Positions 35,357 through 44,519 are shown, counted from the stretch's first letter. The stretch is 64,000 nucleotides of DNA from Paracoccus sp. JM45 (GCF_003590715.1 NZ_QQVY01000003.1:1-64000); one strand, 5' to 3'. The notes: generated by a model not told the origin, from the sequence alone. Numbers and translations are program-made.

Positions 35357-36349
35357 ATGTTCCCCGATTCGATGACCGCGATCGAGATCGCCTCGGCGGG
35401 CGGCCCTGATGTTCTGCGTCAGGCCAACCGTCCGGTGCCGGTCCCCTGCCATGACCAGATCCTGATCAAGATTGCCTATGCCGGTGTGAACCGACCCGAT
35501 GTCCTGCAGCGCGCGGGTGCCTATGCCCCGCCAGCGGGTGCATCGGACTTGCCCGGGCTGGAGGCTTCGGGCGAAATTGTCGGCGTCGGTGCCGGCGTGA
35601 CCCGTTGGAAAAAAGGCGAAAAGGTTTGCGCCCTGCTTCCCGGTGGCGGCTATGCCGAATATGCAGTCTGCCATGCCGACCATGCACTGCGTATCCCTGA
35701 AGGCCTGTCGATGAAAGAGGGTGCCTGTTTGCCCGAAACCGCCTTTACCGTCTGGTCGAACGTCGTCCAGCGCGGCAAGCTGACGGGCGGTGAACGGTTT
35801 CTGGTCCATGGCGGCACATCCGGCATCGGCATGATGTCCATCCAGATCGCCCATGCCCTTGGTGCGCGCGTGTTCGCAACCGCGGGCAGTGATGCGAAAT
35901 GTGATGCGATCAAGGCGCTTGGCGCGACTGCCATCAACTATAAGGATCAGGATTTCACCAAGATCCTGAACGAAGCCGGTGGTGCCGATCTGATTCTGGA
36001 TATGGTTGGCGGCAGCTATATTCCGCGCAATATCGCCAGCCTTGCAAAGGATGGTCGTCTGGTGATGATCGCCTTTCTTGAAGGGCCTAAGGTCGAACTG
36101 AACTTTGCCCATATCATGATGAACCGGTTGACAGTCACGGGGTCCACCCTGCGCCCGCAATCGGATGTTGCCAAAGCAGAAATCGCGGATGAGATCCGCA
36201 AGAAGCTGTGGCCGATGATTGCTGCGGGCTCTGTCGCTGTTACCATCGACAGCGAATTTGAACTGGCCAATGCCGCCGATGCCCATCGCCGCATGGAAAC
36301 CAGTGGGCATATCGGCAAGATCGTTCTGAAAGTCGCCGGCGATTCTTGA
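35357..36349 (+). CDS. NAD(P)H quinone oxidoreductase, PIG3/QOR family
   Basis: A 330-residue zinc-free medium-chain reductase. It has an N-terminal GroES-like fold (YAGVNRPDVLQRAGAYAPPAGASDLPGLEASGEI) and a Rossmann domain beginning FLVHGGTSGIGMMSIQIAHALGARVFATAGS. No structural-zinc Cys cluster is seen. These features match TIGR02824-type quinone oxidoreductases. An AAGGAG site precedes the ATG. It lies 9 bases after the COQ9 gene, and the pairing of two quinone-related genes may be functional. Confidence 0.93.
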   Translation: MFPDSMTAIEIASAGGPDVLRQANRPVPVPCHDQILIKIAYAGVNRPDVLQRAGAYAPPAGASDLPGLEASGEIVGVGAGVTRWKKGEKVCALLPGGGYAEYAVCHADHALRIPEGLSMKEGACLPETAFTVWSNVVQRGKLTGGERFLVHGGTSGIGMMSIQIAHALGARVFATAGSDAKCDAIKALGATAINYKDQDFTKILNEAGGADLILDMVGGSYIPRNIASLAKDGRLVMIAFLEGPKVELNFAHIMMNRLTVTGSTLRPQSDVAKAEIADEIRKKLWPMIAAGSVAVTIDSEFELANAADAHRRMETSGHIGKIVLKVAGDS

Positions 36350-36604
36350 GGCGATGGCAGGTGCCTCCGGCGGGGATATCTTAGGCACGAATGAACGCCG
36401 GAGGCGCAGGCAAGTGCCGATCTTCTTATATATCGGCACTTGCGGCTTCACTCGTGACGGTCATCGGCGTCCCCGCCTGTACCGCATTCATGACATTGCA
36501 GCTGACAGGCTAAAATAGGGTTAACCAGCGTCTCACGCGTGAGAAATATCCTCGGGGGGTCCGGGGGCGAAGCGCCCCCGGCCATCGCGGGACGCAAATG
36601 AAGT
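36350..36604. other. Gene-free 255-base region with several palindromes
   Basis: No plausible gene is present. The stretch holds three distinct structures: a long-loop inverted repeat (36364-36372 with 36396-36404), a hairpin with an 11-bp stem (36411-36421 with 36432-36442) and the palindrome plus GC hairpin at 36531-36581. None has a T-run, so none is a classical terminator. Confidence 0.6.
36531..36581. repeat. REP-like element: 14-bp palindrome plus GC hairpin
   Basis: TCTCACGCGTGAGA at 36531-36544 is a perfect palindrome. It is followed after 16 bases by a 9-bp stem, CCGGGGGCG at 36561-36569 with CGCCCCCGG at 36573-36581 and a 3-base loop. Composite GC-rich palindromes of this kind recur in Rhodobacterales intergenic regions, but only one copy is seen in this window. 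Confidence 0.5.
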
Positions 36605-37240
36605 CTAGCGCACCTGTTCCATCAGGATGCTGGGCTGGCTACAATCGCGGCGTGCGTCGGGGGCGCAGTCGCGTGGTTCCAGATCGCGGGTCAGGCAAAT
36701 GCGAACCTCGGTCAGGGCGTTGCTGCGGCAGCCGATGGTGATGCCGTCACGCCGGAAATCGGGGTTGGCCTCGATAAAGGCATCCTCGATCACGGTGGGC
36801 GGGATCGAAATGTCGCGGGCCAGATCATCAAACACCTGCGGGATATTTATCGCCTGCAGCGCGTCGCGTGTCGTTTGGTAATAATCGGCGGATGACAGGC
36901 CCGTGCAGCGACCGTGCTTTTGCCATTGATACCACGCAAGGCCCCCGGACCCCATTACATCCGACATCGCCTGACTTTCACGCCGCGACGGATCACGTTC
37001 GCGCGTGTTGCAATATTCGGGCCAGCCGCTTTCGTTTTGCGGCCATAAGCCGTGGATGCTGAAATCACGGGCGGTGCCTGCTTTGCATTCGGGGGCATCG
37101 CGATCATCGCCTGTGCTGGCGCACCATGATGGCTGCCAGCTAACGGCCAGAACGTAATAATCGAACTGCCCGGCCACATCGCGGGCCATCAGGGGCAGGG
37201 GGGGCAGCAGGGCCACAAGGGCAAGGGATAAGATGCGCAT
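36605..37240 (-). CDS. Ribonuclease T2 family protein (exported)
   Basis: A 211-residue secreted or periplasmic RNase. The signal peptide covers residues 1-19. Both catalytic blocks are present: CAS1 as FSIHGLWPQ and CAS2 as WYQWQKHGRCTG, each with its catalytic His. Eight or more cysteines suggest disulfides. Expected role is turnover of external or periplasmic RNA. It is a single gene, divergent from trcR. Confidence 0.93.
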   Translation of the reverse strand: MRILSLALVALLPPLPLMARDVAGQFDYYVLAVSWQPSWCASTGDDRDAPECKAGTARDFSIHGLWPQNESGWPEYCNTRERDPSRRESQAMSDVMGSGGLAWYQWQKHGRCTGLSSADYYQTTRDALQAINIPQVFDDLARDISIPPTVIEDAFIEANPDFRRDGITIGCRSNALTEVRICLTRDLEPRDCAPDARRDCSQPSILMEQVR

Positions 37241-37288
37241 AATGGCAGCCTAGCGTGGCCCAAGTCGGCTTGCATCCGTCTTTTGCGC

Positions 37289-37317
37289 GAATCCTCTTTT
37301 CTCTGGCCAGCGGAATC
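37289..37317. promoter_or_regulatory. Two GANTC sites upstream of trcR
   Basis: GAATC occurs at 37289-37293 and 37313-37317 in the 186-base gap between the divergent RNase T2 and trcR genes, about 110-138 bases before the trcR start. Both match the CcrM target. A methylation-sensitive promoter is inferred but not shown. Confidence 0.4.
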
Positions 37318-37426
37318 GCTATATCACCCAGCAATTCCCCCCCCGAGAACGAGGAATGGCGTCCGCCAAAGCCGTTTTTCCGGCGTAAGCCTCTATGTTC
37401 GGGACAGACATGCGAAGGAGACTGAC

Positions 37427-38167
37427 ATGAGCAAGCCGCTGATGGCCAAGGCCACCGCCGTCTGGCTGGTCGATAACACGACGCTGAGCTTCAAACAGAT
37501 CGGTGATTTCTGCGGTCTGCACGAGCTTGAGGTTCAAGGCATCGCGGATGGTGATGTCGCAGCTGGCGTGAAAGGCTTTGACCCCATCGCCTCGAACCAG
37601 TTGGAAGCCGCTGAAATCAAGCGCGCCGAAGCCAGCCCGACCTACCAACTGCACCTGCAGCACAACCCCGCCAGCGAGGGCGAGGAAAAGCGTCGCGGTC
37701 CGCGTTACACGCCGCTGTCCAAGCGTCAGGACCGCCCCGCAGCCATCCTGTGGCTGGTCAAATTCCATCCGGAACTGGCAGACGCGCAGATTGCCAAGCT
37801 GGTGGGCACCACCAAGCCGACCATCGGTGCGATCCGTGAGCGCACCCATTGGAACATCCAGAACATCCAGCCGATCGATCCGGTTGCTTTGGGTCTGTGC
37901 CGTCAGACGGAACTGGACGCTGCTGTCCAGAAGGCCGCCAAAAAGCGCGCTGCCGAAGGTATCGTGATGACCGACGACGAACGTCGCAAACTGGTCAGCA
38001 CCGAAACCTCGCTGGCGATGTCCGAAGAACCGCGCATGCCGTCTTCGATTGCAGGTCTGGAAAACTTCAGCCTCAGCCGTGATGAAGAAAAGCGTGACGA
38101 GCGGCTGGATGCTGATAACTTCTTCAACCTGCCCGACAGCAAGGATGAAGACGACGACGACGCATAA
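37427..38167 (+). CDS. trcR: Cell-cycle transcriptional regulator TrcR (DUF1013)
   Basis: A 246-residue protein confined to Alphaproteobacteria. It begins MSKPLMAKATAVWLVDNTTLSFKQIGDFCGLHELEVQGIADG, a sigma-like HTH, followed by the second HTH-like block LADAQIAKLVGTTKPTIGAIRERTHWNIQNI and a strongly acidic tail. A GAAGGAG site lies 5 bases before the ATG. The family has been linked to cell-cycle transcription together with CtrA-class regulators. Terminator at 38192. Confidence 0.88.
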   Translation: MSKPLMAKATAVWLVDNTTLSFKQIGDFCGLHELEVQGIADGDVAAGVKGFDPIASNQLEAAEIKRAEASPTYQLHLQHNPASEGEEKRRGPRYTPLSKRQDRPAAILWLVKFHPELADAQIAKLVGTTKPTIGAIRERTHWNIQNIQPIDPVALGLCRQTELDAAVQKAAKKRAAEGIVMTDDERRKLVSTETSLAMSEEPRMPSSIAGLENFSLSRDEEKRDERLDADNFFNLPDSKDEDDDDA

Positions 38168-38191
38168 GCGTTTTGATCCGATAGTATGAAA

Positions 38192-38220
38192 AAAGGCCGG
38201 CGCAATGCCGGCCTTTCTTT
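38192..38220. terminator. Bidirectional terminator between trcR and the YeaQ-type gene
   Basis: A 10-bp perfect stem (38192-38201 with 38207-38216) and 5-base loop, with an A-run on the left and T-rich sequence on the right, so it can serve both convergent genes. Confidence 0.9.
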
Positions 38221-38240
38221 ATGTCCGATGGCTATATCTA

Positions 38241-38495
38241 TCAGCTGCGTCCGCGGATCGCGCGATAGCCCCAGATCAGGATACAGGCGCCGATCACCGC
38301 GACGACCAGCTGTCCGATCACGCCACCGGCGGTCGAGCCGATGATCAGGCGGAACAACCAGTTACCGATCAGCGCACCCAGAATACCCAAGATGATATTC
38401 GTCAGCAGGCCATGATCGCCCTTCATGATTTTTTCCGCGATCCAACCGGCAATTGCGCCCAGAATGATCGTCAGGATCCAGCCGAAACCTTCCAT
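38241..38495 (-). CDS. GlsB/YeaQ/YmgE family small membrane protein
   Basis: An 84-residue protein with three Gly-rich membrane helices. The pattern ILGAIAGWIAEKIMKGDHGLLTNIILGILGALIGNWLF is typical of this family, once annotated as transglycosylase-associated and often stress-inducible in other bacteria. The molecular role is unknown. Confidence 0.92.
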   Translation of the reverse strand: MEGFGWILTIILGAIAGWIAEKIMKGDHGLLTNIILGILGALIGNWLFRLIIGSTAGGVIGQLVVAVIGACILIWGYRAIRGRS

Positions 38496-38616
38496 GAGTA
38501 GTCCCCTTGCAGTTCATCATGCAGCCACCCGTCCGGTGACCCTTCAGGGGGATAAGGCTTAACGCGGCAATCCGTTCCGTCCAAATCGCCGCGTTGTGGA
38601 AAATGTGGGGAAACTG

Positions 38617-40089
38617 TCACACGGACAGGCAGATGTATTTCATCTCCAGATAGTCATCCATGCCGTGGCGGCTGCCTTCACGACCCAGACCCGATTGCTT
38701 GACGCCACCGAAGGGTGCCACCTCGGTCGAGATCAGGCCGGTGTTCACACCCACGATGCCATATTCCAAGCCTTCCTGAACGCGGGTGATGCGGCCGATG
38801 TCGCGGGCATAGAAATAGGAGGCCAGACCGAAGATCGTATCATTGGCTTTGGCGACGACCTCATCTTCGGTGTCGAATTTGAACAGGGGGGCAAGGGGAC
38901 CGAAGGTTTCCTCGATCGCGACCTTCATGGAATCTGTCACGCCGGTCACGACCGTCGGTTCGAAGAACAACCCCTTGATCGGTTCGCCGCCTGCCAGAAT
39001 TTGGCCACCGCCGTCGGTGATGTCGCGGATATGTTCCTGTACCTTTTCGACGGCATCCTTATTGATCAGAGGACCAGTGGTGACGCCGTCTTCCAGACCG
39101 TCACCGACCTTCAGCTTGCTGACGGCTGCGGCCAGTTTTTCGGCAAATTGATCATAGACACCGGCCTGCACATAGATCCGGTTGGCACAGACGCAGGTCT
39201 GGCCGTTGTTGCGGAATTTCGATGCCATCGCCCCTTCGACGGCGGCATCAAGATCGGCGTCGTCAAAGACGATGAAGGGGGCATTGCCGCCCAGCTCCAT
39301 GCTGCATTTCATGACCTGATCGGCGGCCTGACGCAGCAGGATGCGGCCCACTTCGGTTGATCCGGTGAAGGTCAGTTTGCGGACCTTGGGGTTTTCGCAG
39401 AATTCCTTGCCGACATCGCTGGACCGCGATGATGTGACGACCGACAGGATGCCCTTGGGCAGGCCTGCGCGTTCGCCCAAGACCGCCATGGCCAATGCCG
39501 ACAGGGGCGTTTCGGCCGCCGGACGGGCCACAAAACCACAGCCTGCGGCCAGCGCCGGTGCGGCTTTGCGGGCGATCATGGCATTCGGAAAGTTCCACGG
39601 GGTAATGCTGCCCACGACGCCGATGGGTTGGCGGATGACGGACAGGCGCTTGTCGGCCTGATGACCGGGGATGGTTTCACCGTAAACGCGCTTGGCCTCT
39701 TCGCCGAACCATTCGATAAAGCTGGCGCCATAGGCAACCTCGCCCTTTGCCTCGGCCAGGGGCTTGCCCTGTTCGGCGGTCATGATGCGGCCCAGATCGT
39801 CCTGGTTTTCCATCATCAGATCATACCAGCGGCGCATGATCTGGGCGCGTTCTTTGGCGGGGCGGGCGGCCCATTCCTTCATGGCGCTTTCGGCGGCATC
39901 AATGGCACGGGACACATCCGCGCGGCCCAGATCGGCGACCTTGGCAATTACATCACCGCGTGCGGGGTTTTTGACATCGAATGTCGCGCCGTCGGGGGCA
40001 TCGACCCATTCGCCCGCTAGAAAGGCGCGGCTTTCCAGCAATGAGGGATCACGCAGCAGCGATTTAAGGTCGGTTGTGCCAGAGGTCAT
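38617..40089 (-). CDS. gabD: NAD(P)-dependent succinate-semialdehyde dehydrogenase
   Basis: A 490-residue aldehyde dehydrogenase giving succinate from succinate semialdehyde. Catalytic residues are E265 (MELGGNAPF) and C299 (NNGQTCVCANR), with C301 two residues on, as in SSADHs having a redox-sensitive Cys pair. At the coenzyme-binding position where most relatives read Lys-Pro, this protein has R189 (FVARPAAETP). Start 40089 follows AAGGA; the GabD N-terminal length supports it. No GABA transaminase is nearby. Confidence 0.92.
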   Translation of the reverse strand: MTSGTTDLKSLLRDPSLLESRAFLAGEWVDAPDGATFDVKNPARGDVIAKVADLGRADVSRAIDAAESAMKEWAARPAKERAQIMRRWYDLMMENQDDLGRIMTAEQGKPLAEAKGEVAYGASFIEWFGEEAKRVYGETIPGHQADKRLSVIRQPIGVVGSITPWNFPNAMIARKAAPALAAGCGFVARPAAETPLSALAMAVLGERAGLPKGILSVVTSSRSSDVGKEFCENPKVRKLTFTGSTEVGRILLRQAADQVMKCSMELGGNAPFIVFDDADLDAAVEGAMASKFRNNGQTCVCANRIYVQAGVYDQFAEKLAAAVSKLKVGDGLEDGVTTGPLINKDAVEKVQEHIRDITDGGGQILAGGEPIKGLFFEPTVVTGVTDSMKVAIEETFGPLAPLFKFDTEDEVVAKANDTIFGLASYFYARDIGRITRVQEGLEYGIVGVNTGLISTEVAPFGGVKQSGLGREGSRHGMDDYLEMKYICLSV

Positions 40090-40280
40090 ATCGGTATCCT
40101 TGCGAAAGGTTTCGGCATCAAATGACCACGCCCGACCGGTCATGTCAAAACGCGTTCCGCACTTTTGAATCCCTCACGAAAAAAGTGAAAATTCGGTGGA
40201 TACTCTATGCAACCGAATATCGGCGGGTGGCGTTCGGTCTGGAATCATCAGGCTTCCCTCTTGATGATCTCTCTCTGTTT

Positions 40281-40308
40281 AGGCGGCGCATTTTCCCATG
40301 CGCCGCCT
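40281..40308. terminator. Hairpin downstream of the P1 peptidase gene
   Basis: An 11-bp perfect stem (40281-40291 with 40298-40308) and 6-base loop in the 224-base gap between gabD and the peptidase stop at 40314. The T-tract is weak on both strands, so terminator activity is probable for the peptidase gene but not certain. The rest of the gap shows no gene. Confidence 0.6.
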
Positions 40309-40313
40309 TTCCC

Positions 40314-41306
40314 TTATGTGCCGAAGCGTGATTGCCAGGATGTCTGAACATCACCATCCGCAGGGGTGGCGGCATAGATTGCGCGGGCGATGGCACGGGC
40401 CAAGGTGCAGGATGCCACATGGCCCAGCAGATAGGGGTCCGCCAAAGGGTCATCCAATTCGCGTGCACCGGTGGAGACGGCGAACACCAGATCTCCGTCC
40501 AAGGGTGTATGACTGGGCACCAATGCGCGGGCCATACCGTCATGGGCGACTGTGGCCAGACGCTTCAGCCCTGCCTTATCCAGTTTTGCGTCGGTTGCGA
40601 TGATGGCGATGGTCGTCGATTCGCCCAGATCCTTGCCAGGGGTCGGTTCCCATGCCGGAACAAAGCGGTCTGGCAGGCCCAGCCCACCGAATTCGCCATC
40701 CATTTCCCAAGGTGCTGCCCAGAAATGCCGGCCATTGTCGATATTGGCGTGCCCCAGCGGGTTGGCCACCACCAATGCCCCGACAGTCATCCCGTTGTCC
40801 AGCACCGCCGAGGCAGAGCCAAGCCCGCCTTTCAGCCGTCCCGTCAGTGCCCCGATGCCCGCACCATGGGTGCCGATGTCGAAATCGGTGGCAGCCGCCG
40901 TCCATGCGGCATGGCCCAGCTGCGGATAGGGGTTCTGGTCCCAGACCTTATTGCCGCCATTCAACAGATCGAAAACAATCGCACCGGGGACGATGGGCAC
41001 CCGTGCATCGCCGATGGCAAAGCCGCGGCCTGCCTGATGCAGGGCCTGCACCACGCCGTCGCAGGATGCCAAACCGAAGGCCGAACCGCCAGACAGCACC
41101 AGCGCATCCACCGATTGCACCATCTTATCCGGTGCCAGCAGATCGGTTTCACGGGTGCCGGGTGCGCCGCCCATCACATGCACCGCCGCCGCGAATGGCG
41201 CATCCGCCGTCAGCACGGTGACGCCGGATTTCACATCGTCATCGCCTGCATTTCCGACCCGCAAACCGGGAACATCGGTGATAAGATTGCGGGGACCGGC
41301 CTTCAT
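40314..41306 (-). CDS. P1 (S58/DmpA) family N-terminal-nucleophile peptidase
   Basis: A 330-residue protein of the DmpA/NylC superfamily, which self-cleaves to expose a Ser or Thr nucleophile. Conserved blocks are LITDVPGLRVGNA, LSGGSAFGLASCDGV and, at the processing site, ESTTIAIIATDA, with candidate nucleophile T231. The residue before the TT pair is Ser instead of the Asn common in relatives. Substrates in the family include D-amino acid peptides and amides; the one here is unknown. Confidence 0.9.
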   Translation of the reverse strand: MKAGPRNLITDVPGLRVGNAGDDDVKSGVTVLTADAPFAAAVHVMGGAPGTRETDLLAPDKMVQSVDALVLSGGSAFGLASCDGVVQALHQAGRGFAIGDARVPIVPGAIVFDLLNGGNKVWDQNPYPQLGHAAWTAAATDFDIGTHGAGIGALTGRLKGGLGSASAVLDNGMTVGALVVANPLGHANIDNGRHFWAAPWEMDGEFGGLGLPDRFVPAWEPTPGKDLGESTTIAIIATDAKLDKAGLKRLATVAHDGMARALVPSHTPLDGDLVFAVSTGARELDDPLADPYLLGHVASCTLARAIARAIYAATPADGDVQTSWQSRFGT

Positions 41307-41401
41307 GATGCGGCTTTCAAACGGGCGTTGTTCTGCGGTGCCGCATTCTGGTGCTGTGCCGCTGTTCTACCGGCCTTCGCCTGTCCCATCTGCCGCATGT
41401 C

Positions 41402-41842
41402 CTATCGTCCTTTCATGAATTCGATCTGGCGGATGCGGACGTGCCGCAAAGCCTCGACCATGAAGGCTGTCATCAAGCCAAAGTTCAACACCCCGTTTGC
41501 AGCCGCCAATCCCCCCAATATGCGCCAGTCTTGCGGCATCAGCACATCGCCATAGCCAAGCGTGGTAAAGGTGACCAAGGTGTAATACATCGCCTCCTCC
41601 AACCCTGAAAACATGCCCATGGCGTGAAAGGCCAAAGCCCATAACCAGACCGAGATGGTCACCATGCGCAGCACCCCAAGGCTGGCCACGATTACGACGG
41701 CGATCAGTTTGGGACGGTGGGGCGCGCGCACCAGCCAGGGTGTGGCATGGGCAAAGGCGATTTCCATCACCCAGACGGCCATGCCCGACAACAGGATGCT
41801 GGCCACCATGATCATGGAGCCCAAGGCGATCTGTTCCAGCAT
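41402..41842 (-). CDS. Small potassium-channel-like (Ion_trans_2) protein
   Basis: A 146-residue membrane protein with about four hydrophobic segments. The selectivity-filter motif [13 protein letters not shown], preceded by the pore helix and followed by a final helix ([21 protein letters not shown]), is that of two-helix K+ channels. No regulatory RCK or cyclic-nucleotide domain is attached. ATG 41842 has GGGGA upstream. Confidence 0.85.
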   Translation of the reverse strand: MLEQIALGSMIMVASILLSGMAVWVMEIAFAHATPWLVRAPHRPKLIAVVIVASLGVLRMVTISVWLWALAFHAMGMFSGLEEAMYYTLVTFTTLGYGDVLMPQDWRILGGLAAANGVLNFGLMTAFMVEALRHVRIRQIEFMKGR

Positions 41843-41940
41843 GTTTATCCCCTTGTGACTGGTTTTCTCTTCAAAATTGGCAGGGTGCCGATGCGTCTTC
41901 ATCTTTACACAGCGCGATTGCGTGCCTATCTGACGATGCT

Positions 41941-42414
41941 ATGGCCAAGGATGACGACAGCAAGAACTATAAGGTGATCGCCGAGAACCGGCGCGCACGC
42001 TATGATTATTTCATCGAGAGCGATCTCGAGGTGGGCATCATGCTTACCGGATCCGAGGTAAAATCCCTGCGGGTCGGTCAATCCAACATCGCCGAAAGCT
42101 ATGCCTCGGTCGAGGATGGCGAGCTGTGGCTGATCAACGGCTATATCGCGCCCCTGCTGCGTGCCGGTGTGTTCGGCCATGATGCACGCCGCCGTCGCAA
42201 GTTGCTGGTCAGCAAACGTGAATTGTCGCGTATGTGGCAGGCCACGGGCCGTGAAGGGATGACCCTTGTTCCGCTGGTCATGTATTTCAACCATCGCGGC
42301 ATGGTGAAGCTGAAAATCGGCATCGCCAAGGGCAAGAAAAACCACGATAAGCGTGAAACCAGTGCAAAACGTGACTGGGGACGCCAGAAACAGCGGCTTC
42401 TGAAGCAAGGTTAG
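41941..42414 (+). CDS. smpB: SsrA-binding protein SmpB
   Basis: A 157-residue RNA-binding protein acting with tmRNA in ribosome rescue. Diagnostic segments are [44 protein letters not shown] and the basic C-terminal tail [21 protein letters not shown]. Length is normal. The ssrA gene itself was not seen in the window. Confidence 0.98.
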   Translation: MAKDDDSKNYKVIAENRRARYDYFIESDLEVGIMLTGSEVKSLRVGQSNIAESYASVEDGELWLINGYIAPLLRAGVFGHDARRRRKLLVSKRELSRMWQATGREGMTLVPLVMYFNHRGMVKLKIGIAKGKKNHDKRETSAKRDWGRQKQRLLKQG

Positions 42415-42481
42415 GCCCTTGCGGCATTGCAGCGCAGCCTTCGGCCCTGTAAATCAGGGCGGCGCAGCAAGGGGGGCCGCA

Positions 42482-43336
42482 ATGCAGGACGATCCGAAGA
42501 CACTGGTTTCGACCGATTGGTTGGCCGCGCATCTGAACGACCCCGATCTGCGGATTATCGACGCCAGCTGGCATATGCCCGACAGCGGCCGTGACGCCCG
42601 CGCCGAATATGACGCGGCCCATATCCCTGCCGCCCGTTTCTTTGACATTGATGCAATCAGCGACAAACGCAGCACGCTGCCGCATATGGCCCCGCCGGTC
42701 GAAATGTTCATCAGCCGCATGCGTGCAATGGGCATTGGCGACGGGCACCAGATGGTCATCTATGACAATTCCGACGTGCACAGCGCCTTTCGCGTCTGGT
42801 GGACCATGCGGCTGATGGGCAAAACCGATGTTGCCGTTCTGGATGGCGGTTTTGCCAAATGGCGCGCCGAAGGGCGGCCTGTCGAAGATATGCCCCTGAT
42901 CCTGCGCGACCGCCATATTACCGTCCAGCGACAGGCGGGTCTGGTGCGCGACGTGACGCAGGTCGCCTCGGCCAGCAAGCTGGGCGATCACCAGATTATC
43001 GACGCCCGCAGCGCGGAACGTTTCAGGGGCGACCAGCCCGAACCCCGCGCTGGTATGCGTGCGGGTCACATTCCCGGATCGCGCAATCTGCCCTGGCCGC
43101 AAATGTTTAACGCAGATGGCACGATGCTTGACACAGATGCCCTGCGCGCCCTGTTCGATGCCGCCGGCGTCGATCTGACCCAACCCGCCATCACCACCTG
43201 TGGCAGCGGCGTCACGGCGGCAATTCTGTCGCTGGCGCTGGAACGGTTGGGGCACCGCAACCACGCACTCTACGATGGCAGCTGGACCGAATGGGGCAGC
43301 TTTGCCGACCTGAACATTGCAACCGGAGACGCCTAA
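42482..43336 (+). CDS. sseA: 3-mercaptopyruvate sulfurtransferase (two rhodanese domains)
   Basis: A 284-residue sulfurtransferase. An inactive N-terminal rhodanese domain (residues 1-130) carries the VWWTMRLMG block. The active C-terminal domain has the nucleophile C240 in TTCGSGVTAAIL; the CGSGVT loop indicates mercaptopyruvate rather than thiosulfate specificity. The ATG at 42482 is 67 bases after smpB. It is followed by an aminotransferase gene one base after its stop. Confidence 0.92.
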   Translation: MQDDPKTLVSTDWLAAHLNDPDLRIIDASWHMPDSGRDARAEYDAAHIPAARFFDIDAISDKRSTLPHMAPPVEMFISRMRAMGIGDGHQMVIYDNSDVHSAFRVWWTMRLMGKTDVAVLDGGFAKWRAEGRPVEDMPLILRDRHITVQRQAGLVRDVTQVASASKLGDHQIIDARSAERFRGDQPEPRAGMRAGHIPGSRNLPWPQMFNADGTMLDTDALRALFDAAGVDLTQPAITTCGSGVTAAILSLALERLGHRNHALYDGSWTEWGSFADLNIATGDA

Positions 43337-43337
43337 G

Positions 43338-44519
43338 ATGCTGTCTAACCTTAAAGCCCAAGCTCCTGACAAGATCCTGATGCTGATCGAAGAATTCAAG
43401 GCCGACACCCGACAGGGCAAGATCGATCTGGGCGTCGGGGTTTATAAGGACCCGCAGGGCGTCACGCCGGTCATGCGCGCCGTCAAAGCTGCCGAACAGC
43501 GCATCTGGGAAACCCAGACCACCAAATCCTACACCGTGCTGGCCGGAGAGGCGGAATACCGCAATTCCATGGCGCAAATGATTCTGGGTGAGGTCCCTGC
43601 CGACCGTCTGGCATCCGTCGCGACGGTGGGTGGCACAGGCGCCATCCGTCAGGCGCTGGAACTGGCCCGTATGGCAAACCCCGATGTCACGGTCTTCGTG
43701 TCGAACCCGACATGGCCGAACCATCTGTCGATCATGAAATTCATGGGCCTGCCCATGGTCGAATACGCATATTTCGATGCCGAAACGCGTGGCGTTGATT
43801 TCGAGGCGATGAAGGCCGATCTGGCAAAGGCCAAAAAGGATGACATCGTCCTGCTGCACGGTTGCTGCCACAATCCGACCGGCGCGAACCTGACCATTGA
43901 ACAATGGGCCGAGGTTGCAGAGATTCTGGAAAAATCCGGCGCGATCCCGATGATCGATCTGGCCTATCAGGGCTTTGGTGACGGTCTGGACGCCGATGCT
44001 GCGGGCACGCGCCTGATCGCCTCGCGCCTGCCGCAGGTGCTGATTGCCGCGTCATGCAGCAAGAACTTCGGCATCTATCGCGAACGGACAGGCATTCTGA
44101 TGGTGCTGACCAATGACACCACGACGCGCGATATGACCCAAGGGTCGCTGGCCTTCCTGAACCGCCAGACCTATTCCTTCCCGCCTGATCACGGTGCGCG
44201 CATCGTCGGCACTATCCTGACCGACAATGATCTGCGCGCCGATTGGGCCGCCGAACTGGAAGACGTGCGTAACACCATGCTGGGCCTTCGCACGCAGCTG
44301 GCATCTGAATTGCGCCAATTGTCGGGCAGCGACCGTTTCGATTTCATCGAACATCACCGCGGCATGTTCTCGCGCCTTGGCGCGACGCCGGCGCAGGTCG
44401 AAACGCTGAAGCGTGATGCAGGTATCTATATGGTGGGTGATTCGCGTCTGAACATCGCCGGTCTGAACAGCGACACCGTGCCGGTTCTCGCACGCGCTAT
44501 TGTCGAAGCAGGCATCTGA
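43338..44519 (+). CDS. tyrB: Aromatic/aspartate-type aminotransferase (class Ib)
   Basis: A 393-residue PLP enzyme. It shows the aspartate/tyrosine aminotransferase layout: LGVGVYKDPQGVTPVMRAVKAAE near the start, the HGCCHNPTG motif, IDLAYQGFGDGLDADA and the PLP Lys K242 in ASCSKNFGIYRERTG. The overall pattern is closer to TyrB/AspC than to class Id. Coupling with the mercaptopyruvate sulfurtransferase suggests it may also form 3-mercaptopyruvate from cysteine, which is an inference. Terminator at 44541. Confidence 0.9.
   Translation: MLSNLKAQAPDKILMLIEEFKADTRQGKIDLGVGVYKDPQGVTPVMRAVKAAEQRIWETQTTKSYTVLAGEAEYRNSMAQMILGEVPADRLASVATVGGTGAIRQALELARMANPDVTVFVSNPTWPNHLSIMKFMGLPMVEYAYFDAETRGVDFEAMKADLAKAKKDDIVLLHGCCHNPTGANLTIEQWAEVAEILEKSGAIPMIDLAYQGFGDGLDADAAGTRLIASRLPQVLIAASCSKNFGIYRERTGILMVLTNDTTTRDMTQGSLAFLNRQTYSFPPDHGARIVGTILTDNDLRADWAAELEDVRNTMLGLRTQLASELRQLSGSDRFDFIEHHRGMFSRLGATPAQVETLKRDAGIYMVGDSRLNIAGLNSDTVPVLARAIVEAGI

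Noticed and set aside
36411-36442. Hairpin after the quinone oxidoreductase as a Rho-independent terminator
   Set aside because: The stem is good, but no T-run follows on either strand, so it was listed only as a structure in the gap.
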